Positions 55,936-64,000 of a DNA stretch of 64,000 nucleotides are shown in pieces; position 1 is the first letter of the stretch; each line of letters opens with the position of its first letter. A program made the translations under genes and the position numbers. Origin of the DNA: Klebsiella sp. BIGb0407 (GTDB lineage: Bacteria; Pseudomonadota; Gammaproteobacteria; Enterobacterales; Enterobacteriaceae); NCBI RefSeq assembly GCF_024807845.1, contig NZ_JANUEQ010000002.1:434001-498000 (forward strand), read 5' to 3'. The notes beneath the pieces are model-generated. The model searched no databases and was not told where the DNA came from. It saw only the letters and a list, made by a program, of their open reading frames with translations.

Positions 55936-56729
55936 TATGCGTTTGTTCTCCTAAGGGAGGAGTCGGCAAAACCACTCTGACCGCGAACCTTGCCCATACT
56001 CTTGTACGCGCAGGCTATAAAGTTCTGGCGCTGGATTTTGATGTGCAAAATGCGCTGCGCTTACATTTTGGTGTCCCGCTGTCTGAAACTCGTGGTTATG
56101 TTGCTAAAGCAACCGAGTTTTCTGACTGGAGTCAGTCGGTGCTGACGATAGGAAGCAATCTGTTTTTGCTCCCTTACGGCGAAGCGACCGAGATGCAGAG
56201 CCAATTATTTTCAGATGCACTCACTCAGGATAAACAATTTCTGAGCCGCGGGATCAACACGCTACTGAACTATCCGGGGTTGATCATTATCGCGGATTGT
56301 CCGCCAGGGCCTTCTCCGGCACTGAAAGCCGTATCCCCGATTGCTGACTTACACCTTGTTGTACTTCAGGCTGATACCGCCTCACTCTCGATGCTGCCCT
56401 ATATCGAGAATCAGCGATTGACCGGGGAAGTATTAAATCAAAAAGCTGGCCATTTCTTTATTCTGAACAAAAGTGATAACCGCCGTCAGGTGAGTCGTGA
56501 TGTCGCTGGTTTTATGGAACAGCGTCTTGGCGACCAGCTGCTCGGCATGGTGCATCGTGATGAAAGCGTCGTTGAAGCAAATGCTCTACAACAATCCATC
56601 TTCGATTTTAACCCGGTATCTGCCGCGGCTTTTGATATTGAGCTTATCGCTAAAAAAGTCGTTGGGATCCTCGGCGTTCAAGTCGGCGACGGCACCGTTC
56701 ACTCTGTTCCGCGGATGTCGGGAACTTAA
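55926..56729 (+). CDS. bcsQ: ParA/MinD-family ATPase BcsQ
   Basis: A 267-residue P-loop ATPase of the MinD/ParA family, BcsQ. The deviant Walker A is CSPKGGVGKTTLTANLAHTL; Walker A' and switch regions are LALDFDVQNALRLHFG and IIADCPPGPSPALKAV. In E. coli BcsQ (with BcsE, BcsR) places the cellulose synthase at the pole and helps its assembly. Here the signature is the canonical KGGVGKTT rather than the altered E. coli type. It starts inside bcsO and precedes bcsA by 18 bases. Confidence 0.93.
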   Translation: MPLICVCSPKGGVGKTTLTANLAHTLVRAGYKVLALDFDVQNALRLHFGVPLSETRGYVAKATEFSDWSQSVLTIGSNLFLLPYGEATEMQSQLFSDALTQDKQFLSRGINTLLNYPGLIIIADCPPGPSPALKAVSPIADLHLVVLQADTASLSMLPYIENQRLTGEVLNQKAGHFFILNKSDNRRQVSRDVAGFMEQRLGDQLLGMVHRDESVVEANALQQSIFDFNPVSAAAFDIELIAKKVVGILGVQVGDGTVHSVPRMSGT

Positions 56730-56747
56730 TCTAATTCGGCCCTAATT

Positions 56748-58847
56748 ATGAAAAAGATGCTTTACGTTCTCATGGCATTGGCCATTCTTCCTGTCGCCGT
56801 ATTGGTGATTATCACGCCAATGGATAGCCAAAAGCAGTATATGTTTGGCTTGATCAGTATCGGTCTGCTTTTCTTAATGGGCTGGAGTAAGAAGCGGAGT
56901 ATTTCGGTAATCATGGTGGTGATGTCATTTTTGATGTCAACCCGCTATATGTACTTCCGGCTGACACAAACCCTGCACTTCAACTCAGAAATTGAAACTA
57001 TTCTGGGTATGGCGCTGTTTTGCGCCGAAGTTTACGTCTGGGTGATGCTGATCCTCGGCTATTTACAGAGTCTCTGGCCACTCCAGCGTGAAATTATTCC
57101 TCTTCCGGAGGATATGTCGAAATGGCCAACCGTTGACGTCTATATTCCGACCTACAATGAATCCCTGGATGTGGTTCGCGATACCGTACTGGCAGCGCAA
57201 TGCATCGACTATCCTGCTGATAAAATTAATATCTATATCCTTGATGATGGTAAGCGACGAGAGTTTGCGGTTTTCGCCTCTGATGTCGGGGTAGGCTATA
57301 TCACGCGTAGTGAACACTCCCACGCCAAAGCCGGTAACCTCAACCATGCGATGAAAGTGACCAAGGGTGAACTGCTGTGCATTTTTGACTGTGACCACGT
57401 TGCCACCCGTATCTTCTTGCAAGCGACGGTCGGGGGGTTCCTGACTGACCCAAAACTGGCTCTGGTACAAACACCTCACTACTTTTACTCACCCGATCCC
57501 TTTGAACGTAACCTGTCTGGTGGGCGTAATATTCCTAATGAAGGGGCTCTGTTCTACGGCCCGCTTCAGCAAGGTAACGATTACTGGAATGCTGCGTTTT
57601 TCTGTGGTTCTTGTGCCGTTATTCGCCGTACCGCGCTGGAAGAGATTGGTGGATTTGCGGTTGAAACCGTCACCGAAGACTCCCATACCGCTCTGAAGAT
57701 ACAGCGTCGTGGCTGGAATACCTCATTCCTCGGAATTCCACTGGCTGCTGGTCTGGCAACGGAACGTCTGGTTCTCCATGTGATTCAGCGTACTCGCTGG
57801 GCCAGGGGAATGACGCAGATTTTCCGTCTCGATAACCCACTATTTGGGCGAGGGCTCACTTTTCCACAGCGGCTATGCTATTTAAGCGCCATGCTCTATT
57901 ACCAGTTTGCCTTACCGCGCATCATCTTCCTGGTGGCACCGCTGGCCTATTTGCTGTTTAACCTGAATATTATTTACTCTTCCGCAGGCCTGGTATTTGC
58001 CTATGCCTTGCCGCATTTGTTCGTCGCTATTTATGTTACTTCACGCTTAAACGGACGTTATCGTTATAGCTTCTGGGGTGAGATATACGACCTGGTACTG
58101 GCATTCCATATCCTGATGCCTACCGCAGTCACGATGCTGTTCCCAAAACGCGGGAAGTTTAACGTGACCGATAAAGGCGGCTTACTGAATGTCGGGTATT
58201 TTGACTTCACTGTCGTAAGACCTCACCTTATTGTTGCGCTATTGCTGGTTGCGGGGATTATTGCCGGTATTGTCCGAGCCTTTGCCCATGACTATTACAG
58301 CGTCGACCCGAAAGTTATGGCCTTGAACGTCGGCTGGGGTGTCTACAGCCTGATATTCCTGTTGGGCGCGATAGCAGTAGCACGTGAAACTCGACAGACA
58401 CGTAAAAGCATTCGTATTGATGCCGCTATTCCGGTGATTATTCACTATGCCAGCGGTATCTCCTCACGTAGCCAGTCAATCGACTTATCTATGGGTGGCT
58501 GCCAAATCACGCCACCCGATGACAGGCACCTGAACGATCCAATTGAAGAGGTTGAATTACTGCTGGAATCAGGTGGTATCAGTATTCCGGTCACCTTCAT
58601 CGCTGCAGATGAACATTCAATCAGGTTAATGTTTGAAGATATCCCTCTGGCTCGCCGTCGTGAACTGGTTCGTGTAGTACTGGCCCGTGCTGATGCCTGG
58701 ATCCATCCGCCTAAACCACAAGATAATCCATTACGTTCGATGATGATGATTATCCAGTGTGTCTTTGATTTGTTCTGGCTGACGTGGAAGTCACGCCGTG
58801 AAAATCGTCGTCTTCGCGCTCAGGCTCAACAGGATGGCAATGCATGA
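56748..58847 (+). CDS. bcsA: Cellulose synthase catalytic subunit BcsA
   Basis: UDP-glucose-dependent cellulose synthase in the inner membrane, 699 residues: shorter than E. coli BcsA (872) because the extended N-terminal part is absent. GT2 motifs are complete: DVYIPTYNE, ILDDGKR, CIFDCDH (DxD), TVTEDSHTALK (catalytic TED) and VIQRTRWARG (QxxRW). The C-terminal PilZ domain has RKSIR (RxxxR) and DLSMGGCQI, the c-di-GMP site. About eight helices are seen; the gating loop FNVTDKGG is present. It is followed by bcsB with a four-base overlap. Activity should depend on cyclic di-GMP. Confidence 0.97.
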   Translation: MKKMLYVLMALAILPVAVLVIITPMDSQKQYMFGLISIGLLFLMGWSKKRSISVIMVVMSFLMSTRYMYFRLTQTLHFNSEIETILGMALFCAEVYVWVMLILGYLQSLWPLQREIIPLPEDMSKWPTVDVYIPTYNESLDVVRDTVLAAQCIDYPADKINIYILDDGKRREFAVFASDVGVGYITRSEHSHAKAGNLNHAMKVTKGELLCIFDCDHVATRIFLQATVGGFLTDPKLALVQTPHYFYSPDPFERNLSGGRNIPNEGALFYGPLQQGNDYWNAAFFCGSCAVIRRTALEEIGGFAVETVTEDSHTALKIQRRGWNTSFLGIPLAAGLATERLVLHVIQRTRWARGMTQIFRLDNPLFGRGLTFPQRLCYLSAMLYYQFALPRIIFLVAPLAYLLFNLNIIYSSAGLVFAYALPHLFVAIYVTSRLNGRYRYSFWGEIYDLVLAFHILMPTAVTMLFPKRGKFNVTDKGGLLNVGYFDFTVVRPHLIVALLLVAGIIAGIVRAFAHDYYSVDPKVMALNVGWGVYSLIFLLGAIAVARETRQTRKSIRIDAAIPVIIHYASGISSRSQSIDLSMGGCQITPPDDRHLNDPIEEVELLLESGGISIPVTFIAADEHSIRLMFEDIPLARRRELVRVVLARADAWIHPPKPQDNPLRSMMMIIQCVFDLFWLTWKSRRENRRLRAQAQQDGNA

Positions 58848-61147
58848 AGCAACTGATATCGACGGCTTTACTTGCAGGCGTATTCTTTACCTCCCCACTT
58901 TATGGGGAAGAAGCAACTATCGATGCATTGCTGCCCTTTAATCTGCCCGCTCCGGTTTCACCGGTAGCGGCAGCTGTAGCACCTCCGACTCTGACACCCG
59001 CTTTAGTCAGTAATCTACGAGTGGCACAAATGGGACAGCCTGGCGGTGTTGTGATGGGCGGAGGCCAGCAACAAGGCGGGATAACCTTTACCCTGCCTCT
59101 CGACCAGGTAATAACAAACGCACGGTTGATTCTGAATTTAAACGTTTCTCCAGCTATGGCTGAGCAGAATACTACCCTGGAATTAATGCTCAATGGACAG
59201 CCGTTAGGCTCAGTGCCATTGGGTGCCGCAGATAGCGATACATCTCGTTTTCAGCTTGATGTTCCGGCAGCCTTACTGGTTTCGGTCAATAACCTGAGCT
59301 TTAAAATCAGCGATGCGAATGCGCTACAGTGCCGGCGCGATCCTGATGGAGAATACCGGGTCACCATTCTGCCAGATTCTCATTTTGAGCTTGAAGGACA
59401 GCAGTTAAATATCGGTAATGAGCTGATTAATTTCCCTCGCCCATTCTTCGATAGCATGCAGATGTCAGCCACCACGGTGTCATTTTCATTCCCGGAAACA
59501 GTAAGCAGCGATGCCGTCAGTGCCGCAGCATTACTGGCCTCCTGGCTGGGTATTGAGGCTGACTATCGTGGCATCAATTTCGATACCAGATATAACGTAC
59601 TGCCAGAAAAAAACGGCATTCTGATAGGCCATCCGGGTGAAACCATTGGCGGTGTCACCTTACCTGAGAGTGACGGACCCTTCCTGCAATATATCGATAA
59701 TCCGATTAACCCGGTTTATAAATTATTGCTGGTCGTCGGAAGAGATGAAACGGCTCTGCGTATGGCCGCCTGGCGTCTGACACAGAATAAGTTCGAGCCA
59801 CAAACCGCCAGTTTGAAGGTTGAAACTAAAGCGATTCCCGTCAGCCAACCCTATGACGCACCGCGCTGGATCCCAACCGATCGTCCGGTAAAATTGTCCG
59901 AGTTGCTACGCAAAGATCAAACCCTGACGACAACCGGGATCTGGCATGAACCTCTGAATATCGCCTTCCGCGCTGCACCCGATCTGTTTTTATGGGATGG
60001 CGGAAGCATTCCTATGCATATCAACTATCGTTTTCCAGCCGAAGACTGGATCGATGAAAGCCGCTCCTGGCTGAGTGTGACGCTGAACAGTAACTTCTTG
60101 CTGAATCTGCCAATCAATAAACAAGGTGCACTGGAAACCTTATGGCGTAAAATGGGCGGCGATGCGCGTCAGGAACAGGCTGATATTCCTATTGAACCTT
60201 ACCAGATTTATGGTGATAACCAGCTGTCACTCTATTTTCATATCACTCCACAGGAAGATGCGCCTTGTAGCGTGCTGTTGAATAATAATATTAAAAGCCG
60301 GATTGACGATACCTCGACCATCGACCTGAGCCATACCCGTCACTTTGCGCTGTTACCTAACTTATCGTTTTTTGTCGGCGCGTCATTCCCTTTCACACGC
60401 CTGGCTGACTTCTCACAAACGGTACTGCTGTTTCCTGATAACCCAACCGAGACCCAGATAACTACTGTGCTTGATATGGTGGCACGCTCAGGTAATGCGA
60501 CCGGTACTGCACTGGCGAATAACCGCGTGATGTTCGGTATCCCAGCCGGGGGTTCAGGTCTGGAAATGCTGCGTAACCGTGATGTGCTGGCGGTCAGTAA
60601 TATGACCCAATCGTTGTTTAATCAGACGCTATTAAGCCGCTCGCCGTTCGGAACCCGGGATAATAGCCTGATGGCGAACAAGCCCACTCTCTGGCAAAAA
60701 ACCTTGCGCTGGCTGGGAGGAGACTGGAGTGCTGACAATATAGAAGCAGACCGCTATTTCTCATCGAATGCTGACTGGCGTGGATTTATTAGTTTCCCTT
60801 CTCAATGGAACAGCGATCGTCTGGTAGTACTGATAGTTGGCAGCAATGATGATCAGCTATCACGTCTGCCTGTTGATTTAAACTCAGCAAAAATCAACGC
60901 AGGTATCCGGGGTGATGCTGCAATCATTACCGATGAGAATGGTGTGCGTAGTTTCCGCGTCGGAGGGCAGTATCCAAGTGGAGAAATGCCGGGTCATATG
61001 ATGATTGTCTGGTATGCCAACCAGCATGCGGTGTTACTGGCATTTGCCGCGCTTATATTCAGCACCATTTTTGGCTTATTTATGTATGCAGGATTGAAGA
61101 AACGTGCACGTGAGCGTCTGAGCCAGGGCGAGGGAAAGAATAAATGA
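58844..61147 (+). CDS. bcsB: Cellulose synthase periplasmic subunit BcsB
   Basis: BcsB, 767 residues, guides the glucan through the periplasm and holds BcsA through its C-terminal anchor. Signal peptide MKQLISTALLAGVFFTSPLY then GEE. Carbohydrate-binding-like domains follow (LDQVITNARLILNLNVSPAM; FKISDANALQCRRDPDGEYR). The single C-terminal membrane helix is AVLLAFAALIFSTIFGLFMY, followed by basic residues. Start overlaps bcsA by four bases (ATGA), and its own stop overlaps the bcsC ATG the same way. Length is close to E. coli (779). bcsZ, usual after bcsB in E. coli, is not present here. Confidence 0.97.
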   Translation: MKQLISTALLAGVFFTSPLYGEEATIDALLPFNLPAPVSPVAAAVAPPTLTPALVSNLRVAQMGQPGGVVMGGGQQQGGITFTLPLDQVITNARLILNLNVSPAMAEQNTTLELMLNGQPLGSVPLGAADSDTSRFQLDVPAALLVSVNNLSFKISDANALQCRRDPDGEYRVTILPDSHFELEGQQLNIGNELINFPRPFFDSMQMSATTVSFSFPETVSSDAVSAAALLASWLGIEADYRGINFDTRYNVLPEKNGILIGHPGETIGGVTLPESDGPFLQYIDNPINPVYKLLLVVGRDETALRMAAWRLTQNKFEPQTASLKVETKAIPVSQPYDAPRWIPTDRPVKLSELLRKDQTLTTTGIWHEPLNIAFRAAPDLFLWDGGSIPMHINYRFPAEDWIDESRSWLSVTLNSNFLLNLPINKQGALETLWRKMGGDARQEQADIPIEPYQIYGDNQLSLYFHITPQEDAPCSVLLNNNIKSRIDDTSTIDLSHTRHFALLPNLSFFVGASFPFTRLADFSQTVLLFPDNPTETQITTVLDMVARSGNATGTALANNRVMFGIPAGGSGLEMLRNRDVLAVSNMTQSLFNQTLLSRSPFGTRDNSLMANKPTLWQKTLRWLGGDWSADNIEADRYFSSNADWRGFISFPSQWNSDRLVVLIVGSNDDQLSRLPVDLNSAKINAGIRGDAAIITDENGVRSFRVGGQYPSGEMPGHMMIVWYANQHAVLLAFAALIFSTIFGLFMYAGLKKRARERLSQGEGKNK

Positions 61148-64000
61148 AAAAAATAACCGTACCGTCGGCCATTCTTATCTCCGGAATGATAGGGTTTAGT
61201 GCTTCGGCTCAAACGTCACAAAACGATGCTGCGCTTAAGGCACTGTTTGATCAGGCTAATTACTGGCATGAAAAAGCACATAATGACCGGGCCAGCGAGT
61301 CATTGAATAAAGTGCTAATGGTTGACCCGAATAATACTCAGGCGCTCTACTTAATGTCGCTCTGGGCACAGCAAAACGGCAATCTACAGGAAGCCAGCCA
61401 ATGGCGTACTCGCCTGGCAAAAACCGATCCTAATAGCTCGCTGTTACAAGAGCTCGACAATGCTAAACAGATAGAGCAAATTCCAGCCGGATCCCTTGCT
61501 CTTGCCCGCCAACAAGCACGCAGCGGTAATATTCCAGCGGCGATGGCAACCTGGCATACTCTGTTTACTGGCGATACTCCCCCTCCTGGTCTGGCGGCAG
61601 AATATTACCTCACCAAGGGGAGTGATAACGCGAGCTATTCCGAGGCGGTTGCAGAGTTACAGCGCTTTACAGCGCAGAATCCAGGCGATCTATCTGCCCG
61701 TGTCGCCCTGGGTAAAATGCTGACCTGGCGGGAAGGAACGCGACGCGACGGTATCTCTTTGCTCGAGCAAACGGCCAGCGGCAATAAAGAGGCAGACGAT
61801 GGCCTGCGCCAGGCGCTGCTTTGGCTGGCCCCGACCACCAACGACACTCAGTCCTATGAAACCTTTATCCAGCGACATCCGCAAGATAAAGAGGTGCAGG
61901 CGCACTACCGTGATACGCTGGGCGCTGCCGCTAAAACTGAGGGCTATAATGCCCTCAATAGCGGGGATAATGCCCAGGCACAGAGCCAGTTTGAACAAGC
62001 ACTTCAGAGTAACCCAGAAGATGCTGATGCCCTGGCAGGTATGGGTTATCTCGCCCAGCGTAGCGGTGACTATCAGGCTGCCTCACAATATTTAAGCCGT
62101 TCAGCCAGCCTCGGGGGAGAGGCTTCCGCAGAACGTAAGAAACAGGCTGATGACGCATTATTCTATGGCCAGTTATCCCAGGCTCAGCAAGCTTTCAAGG
62201 CGGGTAATGTCAGCCAGGCACTAACGCTGTCGGCCCCTCTGACACAGGCCGCAGGAGAACAAGGCGTCTCGGCGAAACTGTTTCGTGCCGATGTCTTACG
62301 CCAGAGTAAAGATTACCCGCAAGCCGAGCTGGCGTTTCGCGATATTATCAGTCTTCAGCCGCAAAATGCCCAGGCACGTGAAAACCTGTATTACGTGCTT
62401 AAAGAGCAAAATAAAACCGCCGAAGCCGATACCGTATTACGGACTCTGCCTGCAACAGTGCAAGCCAGACTCCAGCCTCGGGTAGTAACCGGCTTACCGA
62501 GTGACCCTATTCGTCAACAAGGTGAACGTCTGGCCGCTGCGGGTAATACCACTGAGGCTATTGCTACGCTACGTCAAGGCGTGACACGTTACCCTAACGA
62601 TCCCTGGATGCGTCTGAGTCTCGCCCGCTTATTACAAAAATCAGGTTATGACGGTGAAGCCGCGACCATTATGCAGCCCGCATCTCGTGTCGGCGCAGAT
62701 ACCAATTCGTTATATGCCTCAGCGCTGTTTGCCAGTGAGAATGGATCCTGGCCGCAGGCACAGGGCCTGCTATCCAGGATCCCGGCTTCGGCACAAAGTG
62801 CGCAGATGCGTGAGCTATCACAACGCGTTAACTACAACCTGAATATTGCCACCGCAGAAAACTACCTTGCTCAGGGTAATACTGTTGCGGCAGCCAATAC
62901 CTTGAAAGCACTAGCATCCCGCCCGCCACAGAGTCCGGTTGATGCGGGTAAACTGGCTAAATTGCTAGCCAAGAGTGGTGATGTAACCAGTGCTATCGCA
63001 GTGGTTCGCGGTAATATGCAAAAAGGCGTACAGGGTAACGTCGGCGATTATGCCGATCAGATAGCGGTGCTTAACCAAGCTGGCCTGACCAGTGAAGCCC
63101 AGCGCTTTGTTTCTAATCCGGCATTACAAGCGCGTAGTACGCCAACACAGCTGGCCGATGCACGTATGGGCTATGTTATTAACGAAGCTGATACCCTGCG
63201 TGAACAGGGTAACTATGCTGCGGCCTATGATAAGCTGATCGGTGCCCTGCAAAACGATCCGAAAAATACTGACTTGATGTTTGCCATGGCGCGACTCTAT
63301 CAGTCCGGGAAAATGAATAAAGAAGCGGGTGTCGTCTATGACTACCTGATGACCCACGATACTCCGGATCAAGCTGCCCGTGTGGGAGCGATAAATATCG
63401 CATTAGCTGAAAATAACATTGAACGCGCCAAACAACTGTCGATAGGTTTAAAAACAGACCAATCGCCCGAGCGCCTGTTCCTGTTAGCTCGCCTGGCTGA
63501 AGCCACAGGTAATCACCAGCAGGCACTGACCTATCTGCGTAGCGCTCGTGGCAGATTGTTAGGTATGCAATTAGGCGGCAGCGATGCCACGCCAATGGTC
63601 GACGGAGTGCTACTGGCAGATAATCCATTTATCGGCAATAGTCCTGGTAGCAGTCTACCGGTAACCCATGCCCTGCCATGGCAAGTTACACAGAAAGCCG
63701 CGGATCCTGGCACGGTATTACCGGGCATTATGCGTCCTGACCTGCCACTGGATACTGCTCAGAATCGCATGCTACGCCAGGTCGACGAGATGATGAAAGA
63801 ACTCGACCAAACAACGGGAATGTGGCTCCAGGGTGGTATCAATGTTCGCGGGCGTGATGGTGAGTCCGGCACCAGTAAACTGACGGAAGCCAGAGCGCCT
63901 ATCAGTTGGTCGGCGGTTCCCTTTGGTGAGTCACGCTTTGAATTCACGGCCACGCCAGTGGTACTCAGTAGTGGTAATGCGGCCGGTGATGCCTGGCGCC
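61144..64000 (+). CDS. bcsC: Cellulose export outer-membrane protein BcsC (3' end cut by window)
   Basis: I translated this frame by hand from ATG 61144; it stays open to the edge (over 950 codons), and I checked the frame at the start, in the middle and at the end. Signal peptide MKKITVPSAILISGMIGFSA, then SAQ. Then a long TPR array, beginning LFDQANYWHEKAHNDRASES, which spans the periplasm and docks BcsB. Near the edge it enters the conserved GGINVRGRDGESGTSKLTEA and VPFGESRFEFTATPVVLSSG, the region preceding the outer-membrane beta-barrel. BcsC exports the glucan. It starts inside the bcsB stop (ATGA). Confidence 0.95.
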   Translation, partial: MKKITVPSAILISGMIGFSASAQTSQNDAALKALFDQANYWHEKAHNDRASESLNKVLMVDPNNTQALYLMSLWAQQNGNLQEASQWRTRLAKTDPNSSLLQELDNAKQIEQIPAGSLALARQQARSGNIPAAMATWHTLFTGDTPPPGLAAEYYLTKGSDNASYSEAVAELQRFTAQNPGDLSARVALGKMLTWREGTRRDGISLLEQTASGNKEADDGLRQALLWLAPTTNDTQSYETFIQRHPQDKEVQAHYRDTLGAAAKTEGYNALNSGDNAQAQSQFEQALQSNPEDADALAGMGYLAQRSGDYQAASQYLSRSASLGGEASAERKKQADDALFYGQLSQAQQAFKAGNVSQALTLSAPLTQAAGEQGVSAKLFRADVLRQSKDYPQAELAFRDIISLQPQNAQARENLYYVLKEQNKTAEADTVLRTLPATVQARLQPRVVTGLPSDPIRQQGERLAAAGNTTEAIATLRQGVTRYPNDPWMRLSLARLLQKSGYDGEAATIMQPASRVGADTNSLYASALFASENGSWPQAQGLLSRIPASAQSAQMRELSQRVNYNLNIATAENYLAQGNTVAAANTLKALASRPPQSPVDAGKLAKLLAKSGDVTSAIAVVRGNMQKGVQGNVGDYADQIAVLNQAGLTSEAQRFVSNPALQARSTPTQLADARMGYVINEADTLREQGNYAAAYDKLIGALQNDPKNTDLMFAMARLYQSGKMNKEAGVVYDYLMTHDTPDQAARVGAINIALAENNIERAKQLSIGLKTDQSPERLFLLARLAEATGNHQQALTYLRSARGRLLGMQLGGSDATPMVDGVLLADNPFIGNSPGSSLPVTHALPWQVTQKAADPGTVLPGIMRPDLPLDTAQNRMLRQVDEMMKELDQTTGMWLQGGINVRGRDGESGTSKLTEARAPISWSAVPFGESRFEFTATPVVLSSGNAAGDAWR

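Overview
The window is chromosomal DNA of a member of the order Enterobacterales. A long stretch keeps the gene order of the Escherichia coli metC-parC-parE-tolC-ribB neighbourhood: exbD, exbB, metC, yghB, yqhC, yqhD, dkgA, then ygiQ, ftsP, plsC, parC, then ygiW, qseB, qseC, mdaB, ygiN, then parE, yqiA, cpdA, yqiB, nudF, tolC, ygiB, ygiC, then ygiD, ribB, ubiK. Product lengths match E. coli closely. The genus cannot be named from the sequence alone; gains and losses relative to E. coli point to a non-Escherichia enteric, possibly environment- or host-associated.

Layout. (1) 1-8.1 kb: an accessory catabolic operon on the minus strand (FGGY kinase, L-fucose-isomerase-like protein, DapA-type aldolase, Asp-box propeller protein, TctC and TctB of a tripartite tricarboxylate transporter). 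It is preceded by a LacI-family regulator, with a perfect palindromic operator before the operon and an imperfect copy before the regulator. (2) 8.3-11.7 kb: a DinB-like protein, an exported choloylglycine-hydrolase/penicillin-acylase-family Ntn enzyme, and three unrecognised small genes. (3) 11.8-18.7 kb: exbBD, metC, yghB, yqhC, yqhD, dkgA. (4) 18.7-21 kb: a DUF2798 protein and a hipBA module where E. coli has yqhG/yqhH. (5) 21-31.8 kb: ygiQ to ygiN. (6) 31.9-35.3 kb: an AT-rich insertion with an enhancin-like M60 metalloprotease and a GNAT acetyltransferase. (7) 35.4-48.3 kb: parE to ubiK, with an AbrB-family membrane protein, a frameshifted remnant and an unrecognised overlapping gene pair (in the position of zupT) inserted; ribB carries an FMN riboswitch. 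(8) 48.4-54 kb: a Tsr-like chemoreceptor, nepI and murQP. (9) 55-64 kb: a cellulose synthase operon bcsO-bcsQ-bcsA-bcsB-bcsC, with no bcsZ between bcsB and bcsC and twelve 36-bp tandem repeats in bcsO; bcsC runs off the window.

How the genes work together. The first operon looks like uptake of an acidic or carboxylated carbohydrate followed by cleavage, isomerisation, phosphorylation and aldol splitting, but its substrate is unknown. exbBD energises TonB-dependent uptake. YqhC is the expected activator of the aldehyde reductases yqhD and dkgA. QseBC has a direct-repeat response-regulator box between ygiW and qseB. murQP recycles or uses N-acetylmuramic acid and has a consensus CRP site plus a palindromic operator. 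The bcs operon builds and exports cellulose under c-di-GMP control through the BcsA PilZ domain.
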